64,000 nt of DNA from Ensifer sp. USDA 6670 (GTDB lineage Bacteria > Pseudomonadota > Alphaproteobacteria > Rhizobiales > Rhizobiaceae), in assembly GCA_000421085.1 (NCBI GenBank), contig ATWE01000005.1, positions 303,611 to 367,610 of the forward strand. Direction: 5' to 3'. The notes under the pieces were generated by a model that saw nothing but the letters and a program-made list of their open reading frames with translations, was not told where the DNA came from and did no database searches. Made by a program: the position numbers and the translations under genes. Of the stretch, positions 55,642 through 64,000 are shown piece by piece (position 1 is the stretch's first letter; each line of letters starts with the position of its first letter).

Positions 55642-58638
55642 ATGACAAGGCAAGAGGCCAACGAGCAATTCCAGCTCACATCCTTTCTGGACGGCGCCAA
55701 TGCCGCCTATATCGAGCAGCTGCATGCGCGCTATGAAGCGGACCCCACATCCGTTTCGGCCGAGTGGCAGTCCTTCTTCAAGGCGCTTGCCGACCGGCCC
55801 GAAGATGTGGTGAGGGCGGCCAAGGGCGCCTCCTGGAAGAAGCAGAACTGGCCGATTCCCGCCAATGGCGAACTCGTCTCGGCCCTCGACGGCGATTGGG
55901 GCACGGTCGAAAAGGTCATCGAAAAGAAGGTGAAGGCGAAGGCCGAGGAAGCCGCAGCCGTTGCCGGCGTGGCGCTCAGCGAGGCCGAGGTGCATCAGTC
56001 GACGCGCGATTCCGTCCGCGCCATCATGATGATCCGCGCCTATCGCATGCGCGGCCACCTGCACGCCAAGCTCGACCCGCTCGGTCTTGCCGATCCGGTC
56101 GAGGATTACGACGAACTCTCCCCGAAGACCTACGGCTTCGAAGAGAAGGACTACGACCGCAAGATCTTCATCGACAACGTGCTCGGCCTCGAATATGCGA
56201 CCGTGCGCGAGATGGTCGAGATCCTCGAGCGAACCTATTGTTCGACGATCGGCGTCGAATTCATGCACATGTCCAACCCGGAAGAGAAGGGCTGGATACA
56301 GGAACGCATCGAAGGTCCGGACAAGGGCGTCGAATTCACCCCTGAGGGCAAGAAGGCGATCCTGCAGAAGCTCATCGAAGCGGAAGGCTTCGAGCAGTTC
56401 ATCGACGTCAAGTACAAGGGCACCAAGCGCTTCGGCGTCGACGGCGGCGAATCGCTGATCCCGGCGCTCGAGCAGATCATCAAGCGCGGCGGCCAGCTCG
56501 GCCTCAAGGAGATCGTGTTGGGCATGGCGCATCGCGGCCGCCTCAACGTTCTCTCCCAGGTCATGGCCAAGCCGCACCGCGCCATCTTCCACGAATTCAA
56601 GGGCGGCTCCTACACACCCGATGACGTGGAAGGCTCCGGCGACGTCAAGTATCACCTGGGCGCTTCCTCGGACCGCGAGTTCGACGGCAACAAGGTCCAC
56701 CTGTCGCTGACGGCAAATCCGTCGCATCTCGAGATCGTCAATCCGGTCGTCATGGGCAAGGCGCGCGCCAAGCAGGACCAGATGGCGACCGTATTCGAAG
56801 GCGACATCATTCCGCTGCGCGAACGCGTCAAGGTTATGCCGCTGATCCTGCACGGCGACGCGGCCTTTGCCGGCCAGGGTGTGGTTGCCGAAATTCTCGG
56901 CCTCTCCGGCCTGCGCGGGCATCGTGTCGGCGGCACGGTGCACTTCATCATCAACAACCAGATCGGCTTCACCACGAACCCGGCCTTCTCGCGTTCCTCG
57001 CCCTATCCGTCGGACGTGGCGAAGATGATCGAGGCGCCGATCTTCCACGTGAACGGTGACGATCCGGAAGCGGTGGTCTATGCGGCCAAGGTCGCGACCG
57101 AATTCCGGATGAAGTTCCACAAGCCGGTCGTCATCGACATGTTCTGCTACCGCCGCTTCGGTCACAACGAGGGCGACGAGCCGGCGTTTACGCAGCCGAA
57201 GATGTACAAGGCGATCCGGGCGCATAAGACCGTCGTCCAGCTTTATTCGGACCGGCTGATCGCCGAGGGCCTGATTAGCGAAGGCGAAGTCGAGAAGATG
57301 AAGGCCGACTGGCGCGCCCATCTCGAACAGGAGTTCGAGGCCGGACAGTCCTACAAGCCGAACAAGGCCGATTGGCTCGACGGCGCATGGTCGGGCCTGC
57401 GCACGGCCGACAACCAGGATGAGCAGCGCCGCGGGCGGACCTCTGTGCCGATGAAGCAGTTGAAGGAGGTCGGCCGCAAGCTGTCCGAAATTCCGGCCGG
57501 CTTCAGCGCGCACCGCACCATCCAGCGCTTTATGGAAAACCGCGCCAATATGATCCAGACCGGCGAGGGCATCGACTGGGCGATGGCGGAAGCGCTCGCC
57601 TTTGGTACGCTCGTCACCGAGGGCACCAAGATCCGCCTCTCCGGTCAGGATTGCGAGCGCGGCACCTTCTCGCAGCGTCATTCGGTCCTCTACGATCAGG
57701 AGACTGAAGAGCGATACATTCCGCTCGCCAACCTGTCGCCGACGCAGGCACGCTACGAGGTCATCAACTCGATGCTCTCGGAAGAGGCCGTCCTCGGCTT
57801 CGAATACGGCTATTCGCTCGCCCGCCCCAACGCCCTGACGCTCTGGGAAGCCCAGTTCGGCGACTTCGCCAACGGCGCGCAGGTGGTCTTCGACCAGTTC
57901 ATCTCGTCGGGCGAGCGCAAGTGGCTGCGCATGTCGGGTCTCGTCTGCCTGCTGCCGCACGGCTACGAGGGTCAAGGGCCGGAGCATTCCTCCGCCCGGC
58001 TGGAACGCTTCCTGCAGCTTTGCGCGGAAGACAACATGCAGGTCGCCAACGTCACGACGCCGGCAAACTATTTCCACATCCTGCGCCGTCAGGTGAAGCG
58101 CGACTTCCGCAAGCCACTGATCCTGATGACGCCGAAGTCGCTGCTGCGTCACAAGCGGGCGGTCTCCAGCCTGTCGGAAATGGCCGGCGAGAGCTCCTTC
58201 CACCGTCTCCTCTGGGACGATGCCGAGGTCATCAAGGACGGTCCGATCAAGCTGCAGAAGGATTCCAAGATCCGTCGCGTGGTCATGTGCTCGGGCAAGG
58301 TTTATTACGACCTTCTGGAGGAGCGCGAGAAGCGCGGCATCGACGACATCTACCTGCTGCGTGTCGAACAGCTCTATCCGTTCCCGGCCAAGGCGCTCAT
58401 CAACGAGCTCAGCCGCTTCCGCAATGCGGAGATGGTCTGGTGCCAGGAAGAGCCGAAGAACATGGGCGCCTGGGCGTTCATCGATCCCTATCTGGAGTGG
58501 GTCCTTGCCCATATCGATGCCAAGTACCAGCGGGTGCGCTATACCGGCCGTCCGGCCGCCGCTTCGCCGGCGACGGGCCTGATGTCCAAGCATCTGGCAC
58601 AGCTTGCCTCCTTCCTCGAGGATGCGCTGGGGGGCTGA
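55642..58638 (+). CDS. sucA: 2-oxoglutarate dehydrogenase E1 component
   Basis: A 998-residue thiamine diphosphate enzyme, decarboxylating 2-oxoglutarate and transferring the succinyl group to SucB lipoate. N-terminal FLDGANAAYIEQLHARYE (E2-binding start), substrate/cofactor segments VLGMAHRGRLNVLSQVM and HVNGDDPEAVVYAAK, and RRFGHNEGDEPAFTQP. Size is normal. ATG 55642 is the only start before an upstream in-frame TAG; the Shine-Dalgarno is distant (see leader). Confidence 0.98.
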   Translation: MTRQEANEQFQLTSFLDGANAAYIEQLHARYEADPTSVSAEWQSFFKALADRPEDVVRAAKGASWKKQNWPIPANGELVSALDGDWGTVEKVIEKKVKAKAEEAAAVAGVALSEAEVHQSTRDSVRAIMMIRAYRMRGHLHAKLDPLGLADPVEDYDELSPKTYGFEEKDYDRKIFIDNVLGLEYATVREMVEILERTYCSTIGVEFMHMSNPEEKGWIQERIEGPDKGVEFTPEGKKAILQKLIEAEGFEQFIDVKYKGTKRFGVDGGESLIPALEQIIKRGGQLGLKEIVLGMAHRGRLNVLSQVMAKPHRAIFHEFKGGSYTPDDVEGSGDVKYHLGASSDREFDGNKVHLSLTANPSHLEIVNPVVMGKARAKQDQMATVFEGDIIPLRERVKVMPLILHGDAAFAGQGVVAEILGLSGLRGHRVGGTVHFIINNQIGFTTNPAFSRSSPYPSDVAKMIEAPIFHVNGDDPEAVVYAAKVATEFRMKFHKPVVIDMFCYRRFGHNEGDEPAFTQPKMYKAIRAHKTVVQLYSDRLIAEGLISEGEVEKMKADWRAHLEQEFEAGQSYKPNKADWLDGAWSGLRTADNQDEQRRGRTSVPMKQLKEVGRKLSEIPAGFSAHRTIQRFMENRANMIQTGEGIDWAMAEALAFGTLVTEGTKIRLSGQDCERGTFSQRHSVLYDQETEERYIPLANLSPTQARYEVINSMLSEEAVLGFEYGYSLARPNALTLWEAQFGDFANGAQVVFDQFISSGERKWLRMSGLVCLLPHGYEGQGPEHSSARLERFLQLCAEDNMQVANVTTPANYFHILRRQVKRDFRKPLILMTPKSLLRHKRAVSSLSEMAGESSFHRLLWDDAEVIKDGPIKLQKDSKIRRVVMCSGKVYYDLLEEREKRGIDDIYLLRVEQLYPFPAKALINELSRFRNAEMVWCQEEPKNMGAWAFIDPYLEWVLAHIDAKYQRVRYTGRPAAASPATGLMSKHLAQLASFLEDALGG

Positions 58639-58669
58639 CGAAGCCCCTCACGGTCTGCCGATCGCCGAC

Positions 58670-58722
58670 GCACTTTCAGCGTAGCGGTTTCCGTCCGGGA
58701 GCGCGTAACTCAAAGAGCTAGA
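58670..58722. repeat. dispersed rhizobial intergenic repeat, copy 3
   Basis: GCACTTTCAGCGTAGCGG, TTTCCGTCCGGGAGCGCG and TAACTCAAAGAGCTAGA resemble the copies at 19411 and 43169. It fills much of the 114-base sucA-sucB gap without interrupting the operon direction. Confidence 0.5.
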
Positions 58723-58752
58723 AACAGAAATCTGATCAACGGAACAAAACTC

Positions 58753-60006
58753 ATGGCAACAGAAATCCGCGTTCCCACCCTTGGCGAATCCGTCAGCGAA
58801 GCGACCGTCGGCACCTGGTTCAAGAAGGTCGGCGACGCGATCAAGGCGGACGAGCCGATCCTCGAGCTCGAGACCGACAAGGTGACGATCGAAGTTCCGG
58901 CCCCTGCTGCTGGCACGCTCAGCGAAATCGTCGCGCAGGCGGGCGAAACCGTCGGCCTCGGCGCGCTGCTCGGCCAGATCGCCGAGGGCGCGGGTGCTGC
59001 CGCCGCTGCACCGGCGGCGGCCGAGAAGAAGCCTGAACCTGTGGCCGCCACCGCTGCTCCGGCTGCGGCCGCACAGCCGGCCACCGCTGCCGCGCCGCAG
59101 ACGTCCACGTCGATGCCGCCGGCACCGGCCGCCGCCAAGCTCATTGCCGAGAACAATCTTTCCGCCGATCAGATCGACGGCTCGGGCAAGCGCGGCCAGG
59201 TGCTGAAGGGTGATGTGCTCGCCGCCGTCGCCAAGGGCATTTCGGCTCCCGCTGCGGCCGAGCCGGCCAAGGTCCAGGCCCGCGCGCCGGCACCGGCGGA
59301 AGATGCCGCTCGCGAAGAGCGCGTGAAGATGACCCGCCTGCGCCAGACGATTGCGCGGCGCTTGAAGGACGCGCAGAACACCGCGGCTATGCTCACCACC
59401 TATAACGAGGTGGACATGAGCGCCGTCATGAGCCTGCGCTCGAAGTACAAGGACATCTTCGAGAAGAAGCACGGCGTGAAGCTCGGCTTCATGGGCTTCT
59501 TCACCAAGGCCGTTACGCATGCGCTGAAGGAATTGCCGGCGGTCAACGCCGAGGTCGACGGCACCGAGATCATCTACAAGAACTTCTGCCATGTCGGCGT
59601 CGCCGTCGGTACCGACAAGGGTCTCGTCGTGCCGGTCGTGCGCGATGCCGACCAGATGTCGATCGCCGAGATCGAAAAGGAAATCGGCCGTCTCGGCAAG
59701 GCTGCGCGCGACGGAACGCTCTCCATGGCCGACATGCAGGGCGGCACCTTCACCATCTCCAACGGTGGCGTCTACGGGTCGCTGATGTCCTCGCCGATTC
59801 TCAATGCTCCGCAATCGGGCATCCTCGGCATGCATAAGATCCAGGACCGCCCGGTCGCGATCGGCGGTCAGGTCGTCATCCGGCCGATGATGTATCTGGC
59901 GCTCTCCTACGATCACCGCATTGTTGACGGCAAGGAAGCGGTGACCTTCCTCGTGCGCGTCAAGGAAAGCCTCGAGGATCCGGAACGCCTGGTGCTGGAT
60001 CTCTAG
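58753..60006 (+). CDS. sucB: 2-oxoglutarate dehydrogenase E2, dihydrolipoyl succinyltransferase
   Basis: A 417-residue acyltransferase. Lipoyl domain at residues 1 to 80 with lysine in [15 protein letters not shown], Ala/Pro-rich linker, E3-binding domain ([20 protein letters not shown]), and catalytic domain with [15 protein letters not shown] (catalytic histidine). It moves succinyl from SucA to CoA. Fourth gene after mdh in the suc group. Confidence 0.98.
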   Translation: MATEIRVPTLGESVSEATVGTWFKKVGDAIKADEPILELETDKVTIEVPAPAAGTLSEIVAQAGETVGLGALLGQIAEGAGAAAAAPAAAEKKPEPVAATAAPAAAAQPATAAAPQTSTSMPPAPAAAKLIAENNLSADQIDGSGKRGQVLKGDVLAAVAKGISAPAAAEPAKVQARAPAPAEDAAREERVKMTRLRQTIARRLKDAQNTAAMLTTYNEVDMSAVMSLRSKYKDIFEKKHGVKLGFMGFFTKAVTHALKELPAVNAEVDGTEIIYKNFCHVGVAVGTDKGLVVPVVRDADQMSIAEIEKEIGRLGKAARDGTLSMADMQGGTFTISNGGVYGSLMSSPILNAPQSGILGMHKIQDRPVAIGGQVVIRPMMYLALSYDHRIVDGKEAVTFLVRVKESLEDPERLVLDL

Positions 60007-60007
60007 A

Positions 60008-60100
60008 TCACGGTGATTTCAGGTCAGGTCGACTCAAAATCATGAGACGCGGGATGCGGGCGGAAAACCGCACACACTTTTCCTCATCCCGCTCAGGTAT
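60008..60100. repeat. dispersed rhizobial palindromic repeat, copy B
   Basis: GTGATTTCAGGTCAGGTCGAC, a GCGGGATGCGGGCGGAAAAC segment and ACACTTTTCCTCATCCCGCTC correspond in order to the copy at 25359-25457. Starts right after the sucB stop. Confidence 0.55.
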
Positions 60101-60110
60101 GGCGGGGGCC

Positions 60111-60209
60111 GCGTGCCCCCGTTTCCATCTCCACCGATGCCCGTGCCGGGACGCGCGTCTGACGGGCATCGACAGCCACCAAACCAGAGGTTAGGTTTCG
60201 GGGGCACGC
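60111..60209. repeat. nested palindrome downstream of sucB
   Basis: Outer arms GCGTGCCCCCG 60111-60121 and CGGGGGCACGC 60199-60209 are exact complements; inner arms CGATGCCCGT 60135-60144 and ACGGGCATCG 60162-60171 likewise. The result is a 99-base two-stage hairpin directly after the repeat. It may terminate the suc transcript or be a REP-like element. The LysE gene starts 49 bases beyond. Confidence 0.65.
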
Positions 60210-60257
60210 TATGCGCGCATCTCCGACAGTTGGGCACGTAAGCACCGGTCGCAAAAC

Positions 60258-60902
60258 ATGATGAGCTATCTGATCGAACTCGCTTCGCTAATGGCGATCT
60301 TCACCTTCGCCATCGTTTCGCCCGGCGCCGACCTCGCCATGGTGCTGCGCCAATCGCTGGTGCACGGCCGCCGTGCGGCGATCATCACCTCCTTCGGCAT
60401 CGGCGCGTCGCTGATGTTCCACGTGACCTACACCATTCTCGGCCTCGGGCTGATCATCTCGCAGTCGATCTACCTCTTCAACATCGTCAAATGGTGCGGC
60501 GTCGCCTATCTGATTTACATCGGCATCAAAGCCCTTCGCGCCGGCCAGACGGAAATCGCGGTCGAAGAAGCGGCCGAGACCGGCGAAGCCCGCCGGCAGC
60601 AGTCGGCGCTGAAGGCCTTCGGCCTTGGCTTTGCCGCCAATGCGCTCAATCCCAAGGCGGTCTTCTTCTTCCTGTCGATCTTCTCGACGGTCGTCAGCGC
60701 CCATACGCCGATGACGGTCAAGTTCGGCTATGGCTTCGTCATGGCGAGCGCGCTGATCCTTTGGTTCGTCGGGGTAAGCCTGTTCATGACGACGCCGCGG
60801 ATGCGGGCGGCCTTCACGCGAGCGAGCAAATGGATCGACCGGGCGAGCGGCATGGTCTTCATCGCTCTCGGGCTGAAGCTGGCGACGGAAAAGGCCGCGT
60901 GA
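60258..60902 (+). CDS. LysE/RhtB family exporter
   Basis: A 214-residue membrane protein with about six helices. SPGADLAMVLRQSLVHGRRA is the family signature near residue 20, and LGFAANALNPKAVFFFLSIF follows. Exports amino acids or derivatives; substrate unknown. Two ATG codons start the frame. Its stop overlaps the start of the next gene by one base (TGATG). Confidence 0.9.
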   Translation: MMSYLIELASLMAIFTFAIVSPGADLAMVLRQSLVHGRRAAIITSFGIGASLMFHVTYTILGLGLIISQSIYLFNIVKWCGVAYLIYIGIKALRAGQTEIAVEEAAETGEARRQQSALKAFGLGFAANALNPKAVFFFLSIFSTVVSAHTPMTVKFGYGFVMASALILWFVGVSLFMTTPRMRAAFTRASKWIDRASGMVFIALGLKLATEKAA

Positions 60903-61402
60903 TGATCTGCGGCCGCAACGTTCTCTTCGCTTCGCTTATGCTTGCGGCAGCACCGGCGCTTGCGGACGAGTGCACCCAGGCGCAGGCGGTCTATGCCGAT
61001 CCGGCAGGAACCTATGAGCTGCGCTTCGAACACGTCGGATCCGAAGCAGCAGTCACGAGCAATCACTTCAAGGTCAAGATCGGGGACACCGGGCTTCTGC
61101 TCGATGGCGTCGTGATGCAGTCCGGCGAACCGCTGCGGGCGAACGGGATCGTCATGAACGACTGCCCGACCGGCGACGTGACCGGCGCGGAACTCGAGGC
61201 CTGCACCGTCTGGCAGGGCCCGATCTATGCGGTCGACAAGGCCGGCCAGATCGGACTGCTTCAGCCGGAGGACGCGCCCGCAGCCGATCGGATCCTGCTT
61301 CCGGACTTCGGACCGTCGCTACGCGAATCGAGCGCCTGGGGCGAAGGCAAGGCCACCACCGACAGTTCCGATGTCTTCCAGTTCAAGGGGTGTGGATCAT
61401 GA
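60902..61402 (+). CDS. exported protein of unknown function
   Basis: A 166-residue protein starting MICGRNVLFASLMLAAAPAL with a signal peptide (cleavage near ALADE). Cysteines in DECTQAQAV, MNDCPTGDV, EACTVWQGP and FKGCGS suggest two disulfides. No domain is recognised. It is linked on both sides by overlaps: one base with LysE and four (ATGA) with the SDR gene, so these three are one unit. Confidence 0.75.
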   Translation: MICGRNVLFASLMLAAAPALADECTQAQAVYADPAGTYELRFEHVGSEAAVTSNHFKVKIGDTGLLLDGVVMQSGEPLRANGIVMNDCPTGDVTGAELEACTVWQGPIYAVDKAGQIGLLQPEDAPAADRILLPDFGPSLRESSAWGEGKATTDSSDVFQFKGCGS

Positions 61403-62151
61403 GCGACGGACCTGTCCTTCTCGTCACCGGGGGCAGCCGCGGCATCGGCGCCGCGGTCGCGCTAGCCGCGGCCAGCGACGGCTGGAGGGTCGCCGTCAAC
61501 TATGCGTCCAATCGCGATGCGGCCGAGGACGTGGTCCGCCGCATCGCGGAAGGCGGGGGCACGGCCGTTTCCGTCGAGGGCAACGTGGGCAGGGAACAGG
61601 GGGTGAAAGCGATCTTTGCCGCTGTCGACGCCGCCTTCGGCCGTCTCGACGGCCTCGTCAACAATGCCGGGATCATCGGCCCGCCGCAGCGCGTAGACGA
61701 GGTTTCGCCCGAGCGGATCGAGCAGTTGTTCCGCGTCAACGTGACGGGCTCCATCCGTTGCGCCGCCGAGGCTGTGCTGCGGATGTCGACGCGCCGCGGC
61801 GGGCGGGGCGGCTCGATCGTCAATCTCTCCTCCATCGCCGCCGTGCTTGGCGCGCCGGGGCAATATGTCGACTACGCCGCCACGAAGGGCGCGATCGACA
61901 GCTTCACGGTCGGGCTGGCGCGTGAAGTCGCCACCGAGGGCATACGCGTGAACGCGGTCCGGCCCGGCATCATCGATACGGAAATTCATGCCTCCGGCGG
62001 ACTGCCCGACCGCGCCCGCGACCTGGCGCCGACGATCCCGATGCAGCGGCCCGGAACGGCCGGCGAGGTTGCCGATGCAATTCTCTATCTCCTGTCCGGC
62101 AAGGCGACTTACGTGACGGGAACCATTCTCACCGTCAGCGGCGGGCGGTAG
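61399..62151 (+). CDS. SDR family oxidoreductase
   Basis: A 250-residue short-chain dehydrogenase. Cofactor motif LLVTGGSRGIGAAVALAA, LVNNAGIIG, catalytic serine in SIVNLSSIAAV and YxxxK in YVDYAATKGAI, and the C-terminal YVTGTILTVSGG. Probably NADP-dependent with an unknown alcohol substrate. ATG 61399 overlaps the preceding stop. 36 bases lie before lpd. Confidence 0.92.
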   Translation: MSDGPVLLVTGGSRGIGAAVALAAASDGWRVAVNYASNRDAAEDVVRRIAEGGGTAVSVEGNVGREQGVKAIFAAVDAAFGRLDGLVNNAGIIGPPQRVDEVSPERIEQLFRVNVTGSIRCAAEAVLRMSTRRGGRGGSIVNLSSIAAVLGAPGQYVDYAATKGAIDSFTVGLAREVATEGIRVNAVRPGIIDTEIHASGGLPDRARDLAPTIPMQRPGTAGEVADAILYLLSGKATYVTGTILTVSGGR

Positions 62152-62187
62152 CCCTCCCAAAACCGTTCTCCCAAGAAGGATTATTAA

Positions 62188-63594
62188 ATGGCCTATGATC
62201 TCATCGTTATCGGAAGCGGCCCCGGCGGCTATGTCTGCGCCATCAAGGCGGCGCAGCTCGGCATGAAGGTCGCCGTGGTCGAGAAGCGCAGCACCTATGG
62301 CGGCACATGCCTGAATGTCGGCTGCATCCCCTCCAAGGCGCTGCTGCATGCTTCCGAAATGTTTCATCAGGCTCAGCACGGCCTGGAGGCGCTGGGTGTC
62401 GAGGTCGCGAGCCCGAAGCTCAACCTTCAGAAGTTGATGGCCCACAAGGACGCGACCGTTAAGTCCAATGTCGACGGCGTCGCCTTCCTCTTCAAGAAAA
62501 ACAAGATCGATGGCTTCCAGGGCACCGGCAAGGTTCTCGGCCAGGGCAAGGTCTCGGTCACGAACGAAAAGGGAGAGGAGCAGGTGCTCGAGGCGAAGAA
62601 CGTCGTCATCGCCACCGGCTCGGACGTCGCCGGCATCCCGGGCGTGGAGGTCGTGTTCGACGAAAAGACCATCGTCTCCTCGACCGGGGCACTCGCGCTC
62701 GAGAAGGTCCCCGCGAGCATGATCGTCGTCGGCGGGGGCGTTATCGGCCTCGAGCTCGGCTCGGTCTGGGCGCGCCTCGGCGCCAAGGTGACCGTGGTCG
62801 AATTCCTCGACACGATTCTCGGCGGCATGGACGGCGAGGTCGCCAAGCAGCTTCAGCGGATGCTGACCAAGCAGGGCATCGACTTCAAGCTCGGCGCCAA
62901 GGTGACGGGCGTCGCGAAATCGGGCGACGGTGCCAAGGTCACCTTTGAGCCGGTTAAGGGCGGCGAGGCCACTACGCTCGATGCCGAGGTCGTGCTCATC
63001 GCGACCGGACGCAAGCCCTCGACGGACGGCTTGGGTCTCGCCAAGGCGGGCGTCGTTCTTGATTCGCGCGGCCGCGTCGAGATCGACCGGCATTTTCAGA
63101 CGAGCATTACCGGCGTCTACGCGATCGGCGACGTCGTGCGTGGGCCGATGCTGGCGCACAAGGCCGAGGACGAGGGTGTCGCCGTGGCGGAGATCATCGC
63201 AGGGCAGGCCGGCCACGTGAACTACGACGTCATTCCGGGCGTCGTCTATACCCAGCCCGAGGTCGCCTCCGTCGGCAAGACCGAGGAAGAGCTGAAGGCC
63301 GCGGGCGTCGCCTACAAGGTCGGCAAGTTCCCCTTCACAGCTAATGGCCGCGCCCGCGCCATGCTTCAGACGGACGGCTTCGTAAAGATCCTCGCGGACA
63401 AGGAGACCGACCGCGTGCTCGGCGGCCACATCGTCGGCTTCGGCGCCGGCGAAATGATCCACGAGATCGCAGTGCTCATGGAATTCGGCGGATCTTCAGA
63501 GGACCTCGGCCGCACCTGCCACGCCCATCCGACGATGTCCGAGGCGGTAAAGGAGGCGGCGCTATCCACCTTCTTCAAGCCGATTCATATGTGA
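62188..63594 (+). CDS. lpdA: dihydrolipoyl dehydrogenase (E3)
   Basis: A 468-residue flavoprotein reoxidising lipoate of the 2-oxoglutarate dehydrogenase E2. FAD motif [18 protein letters not shown], redox disulfide [19 protein letters not shown] motif [20 protein letters not shown], and the dimer-interface [15 protein letters not shown] with the catalytic His-Glu. Separated from sucB by the LysE, exported and SDR genes, but same direction. Confidence 0.97.
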   Translation: MAYDLIVIGSGPGGYVCAIKAAQLGMKVAVVEKRSTYGGTCLNVGCIPSKALLHASEMFHQAQHGLEALGVEVASPKLNLQKLMAHKDATVKSNVDGVAFLFKKNKIDGFQGTGKVLGQGKVSVTNEKGEEQVLEAKNVVIATGSDVAGIPGVEVVFDEKTIVSSTGALALEKVPASMIVVGGGVIGLELGSVWARLGAKVTVVEFLDTILGGMDGEVAKQLQRMLTKQGIDFKLGAKVTGVAKSGDGAKVTFEPVKGGEATTLDAEVVLIATGRKPSTDGLGLAKAGVVLDSRGRVEIDRHFQTSITGVYAIGDVVRGPMLAHKAEDEGVAVAEIIAGQAGHVNYDVIPGVVYTQPEVASVGKTEEELKAAGVAYKVGKFPFTANGRARAMLQTDGFVKILADKETDRVLGGHIVGFGAGEMIHEIAVLMEFGGSSEDLGRTCHAHPTMSEAVKEAALSTFFKPIHM

Positions 63595-63613
63595 TTATTG
63601 GAGGGCGGCGCTG

Positions 63614-63712
63614 CCCCTCATCCGCCTGCCGGCACCTTCTCCCCGTTCTGACGGGGAGAAGGGACAAGCGGCGGTGCAGCGAATCTCCTTCGCCCCGCTC
63701 GCGGGGAGAAGC
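63614..63712. repeat. palindromic repeat, truncated by IS element
   Basis: CCCCTCATCCGCCTGCCGGC, then an 11-base-pair hairpin (CTTCTCCCCGT 63636-63646 with ACGGGGAGAAG 63651-63661), and a second hairpin CCCCGCTCGCGGGG. This is a dispersed alphaproteobacterial palindrome. It normally continues past GGGGAGAAG into a mirrored end; here the IS110-type sequence begins instead. Confidence 0.6.
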
Positions 63713-63719
63713 GCAACCA

Positions 63720-64000
63720 TTAAGCGGAAGCATTTTGTTGCGGGGTGTTTTTCATCCATGGGGTTTGCCGCTTAAGGACTGCGTTGGCGAAGATGATGAG
63801 TTTGCGGACACAGGCGATGAGTGCCGTCTTGTGGGATTTGCCTTTTTCGGTGAGGTGTTTGTAGTGAACGACCAGCCTCGCGTTCCAGCGCTGCGACGCC
63901 GGTAAGGCGGCATTGAACAGGGCCCTGCGGACGCGCGCCCGTCCACCGGCAATATGGCGCTCGCCCTCACGCTTGCCGCTCTGGTCGTCATAAGGCGCCA
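63720..64000 (-). CDS. IS110-family transposase, C-terminal part only
   Basis: The 3' end of a leftward transposase gene; the start lies right of the window. About 93 residues are visible: APYDDQSGKREGERHIAGGR, ARVRRALFNAALPASQRWN and HLTEKGKSHKTALIACVRKL, the Transposase_20 C-terminal signature of IS110 elements (helix-hairpin-helix G-R-x-x-V-R). The complement of TAA is at 63720-63722. Whether the element is intact cannot be seen. Confidence 0.85.
   Translation of the reverse strand, partial: APYDDQSGKREGERHIAGGRARVRRALFNAALPASQRWNARLVVHYKHLTEKGKSHKTALIACVRKLIIFANAVLKRQTPWMKNTPQQNASA

Noticed and set aside
55606..58593. 995-codon open frame antisense to sucA
   Set aside because: Mirrors the codon positions of sucA; high third-position GC removes antisense stops. 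No family motifs.

Overview
The window reads as chromosome of a fast-growing alphaproteobacterial rhizobium, most likely Sinorhizobium (Ensifer). Reasons are the gene order sdhCDAB-msrA, a sugar ABC cluster, an Omp19-like lipoprotein gene, zapE, mdh-sucCD-sucAB and lpd; the hemC-hemD-mic60-hemY cluster; and dispersed palindromic intergenic repeats of the rhizobial type. The assignment rests on recognition of families and order, not on a database search.

Bases 1 to about 15,660 are an integrated element that continues past the left edge. Its right end has a P4-type tyrosine integrase, repeats beside it, and a short sequence resembling the 3' end of a tRNA-Ser gene. From right to left it carries integrase, an unknown gene, an AlpA-like regulator, a winged-helix replication-type protein and a run of small overlapping phage-type genes. 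No capsid or tail genes are visible, so it resembles a satellite or genomic island. The left half is cargo: a cut-off SMC-like ATPase, small secreted proteins, a thermonuclease whose C-terminal Excalibur domain is cut off by an in-frame amber codon, a membrane-anchored RMF-like protein, and a 1172-residue HIT + PLD nuclease + SF2 helicase + DUF3427 fusion. That fusion resembles the type IV restriction enzyme SauUSI with an added HIT domain and is the best candidate for an undescribed defence protein. A divergent pair of unknown genes follows it.

From 15.7 kb on the DNA is core chromosome, more GC-rich and strongly codon-biased, with long antisense shadow frames. It holds a DUF429 protein, amidase, KTSC protein, PhoD-like phosphatase behind a possible array of PHO-box half-sites, typA, ppa, yggT and an MFS exporter. 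Next come a leftward tetrapyrrole cluster (hemC, hemD, mic60, hemY, terB-like, GATase) and a rightward group (tsaD, gpsA, yciI-like, EVE, methyltransferase).

Bases 38.2 to 41.7 kb encode succinate dehydrogenase. Bases 42.5 to 50.1 kb hold a sugar unit: a ROK repressor with a Gfo/Idh/MocA dehydrogenase and a ThuA-like protein leftward, and a four-gene ABC importer rightward. Bases 52.3 to 63.6 kb encode malate dehydrogenase, succinyl-CoA synthetase and 2-oxoglutarate dehydrogenase (E1, E2, E3), with a LysE exporter, a secreted protein and an SDR between E2 and E3. With sdh, most of the lower TCA cycle is here. The window ends inside an IS110-family transposase gene lying against a palindromic repeat.
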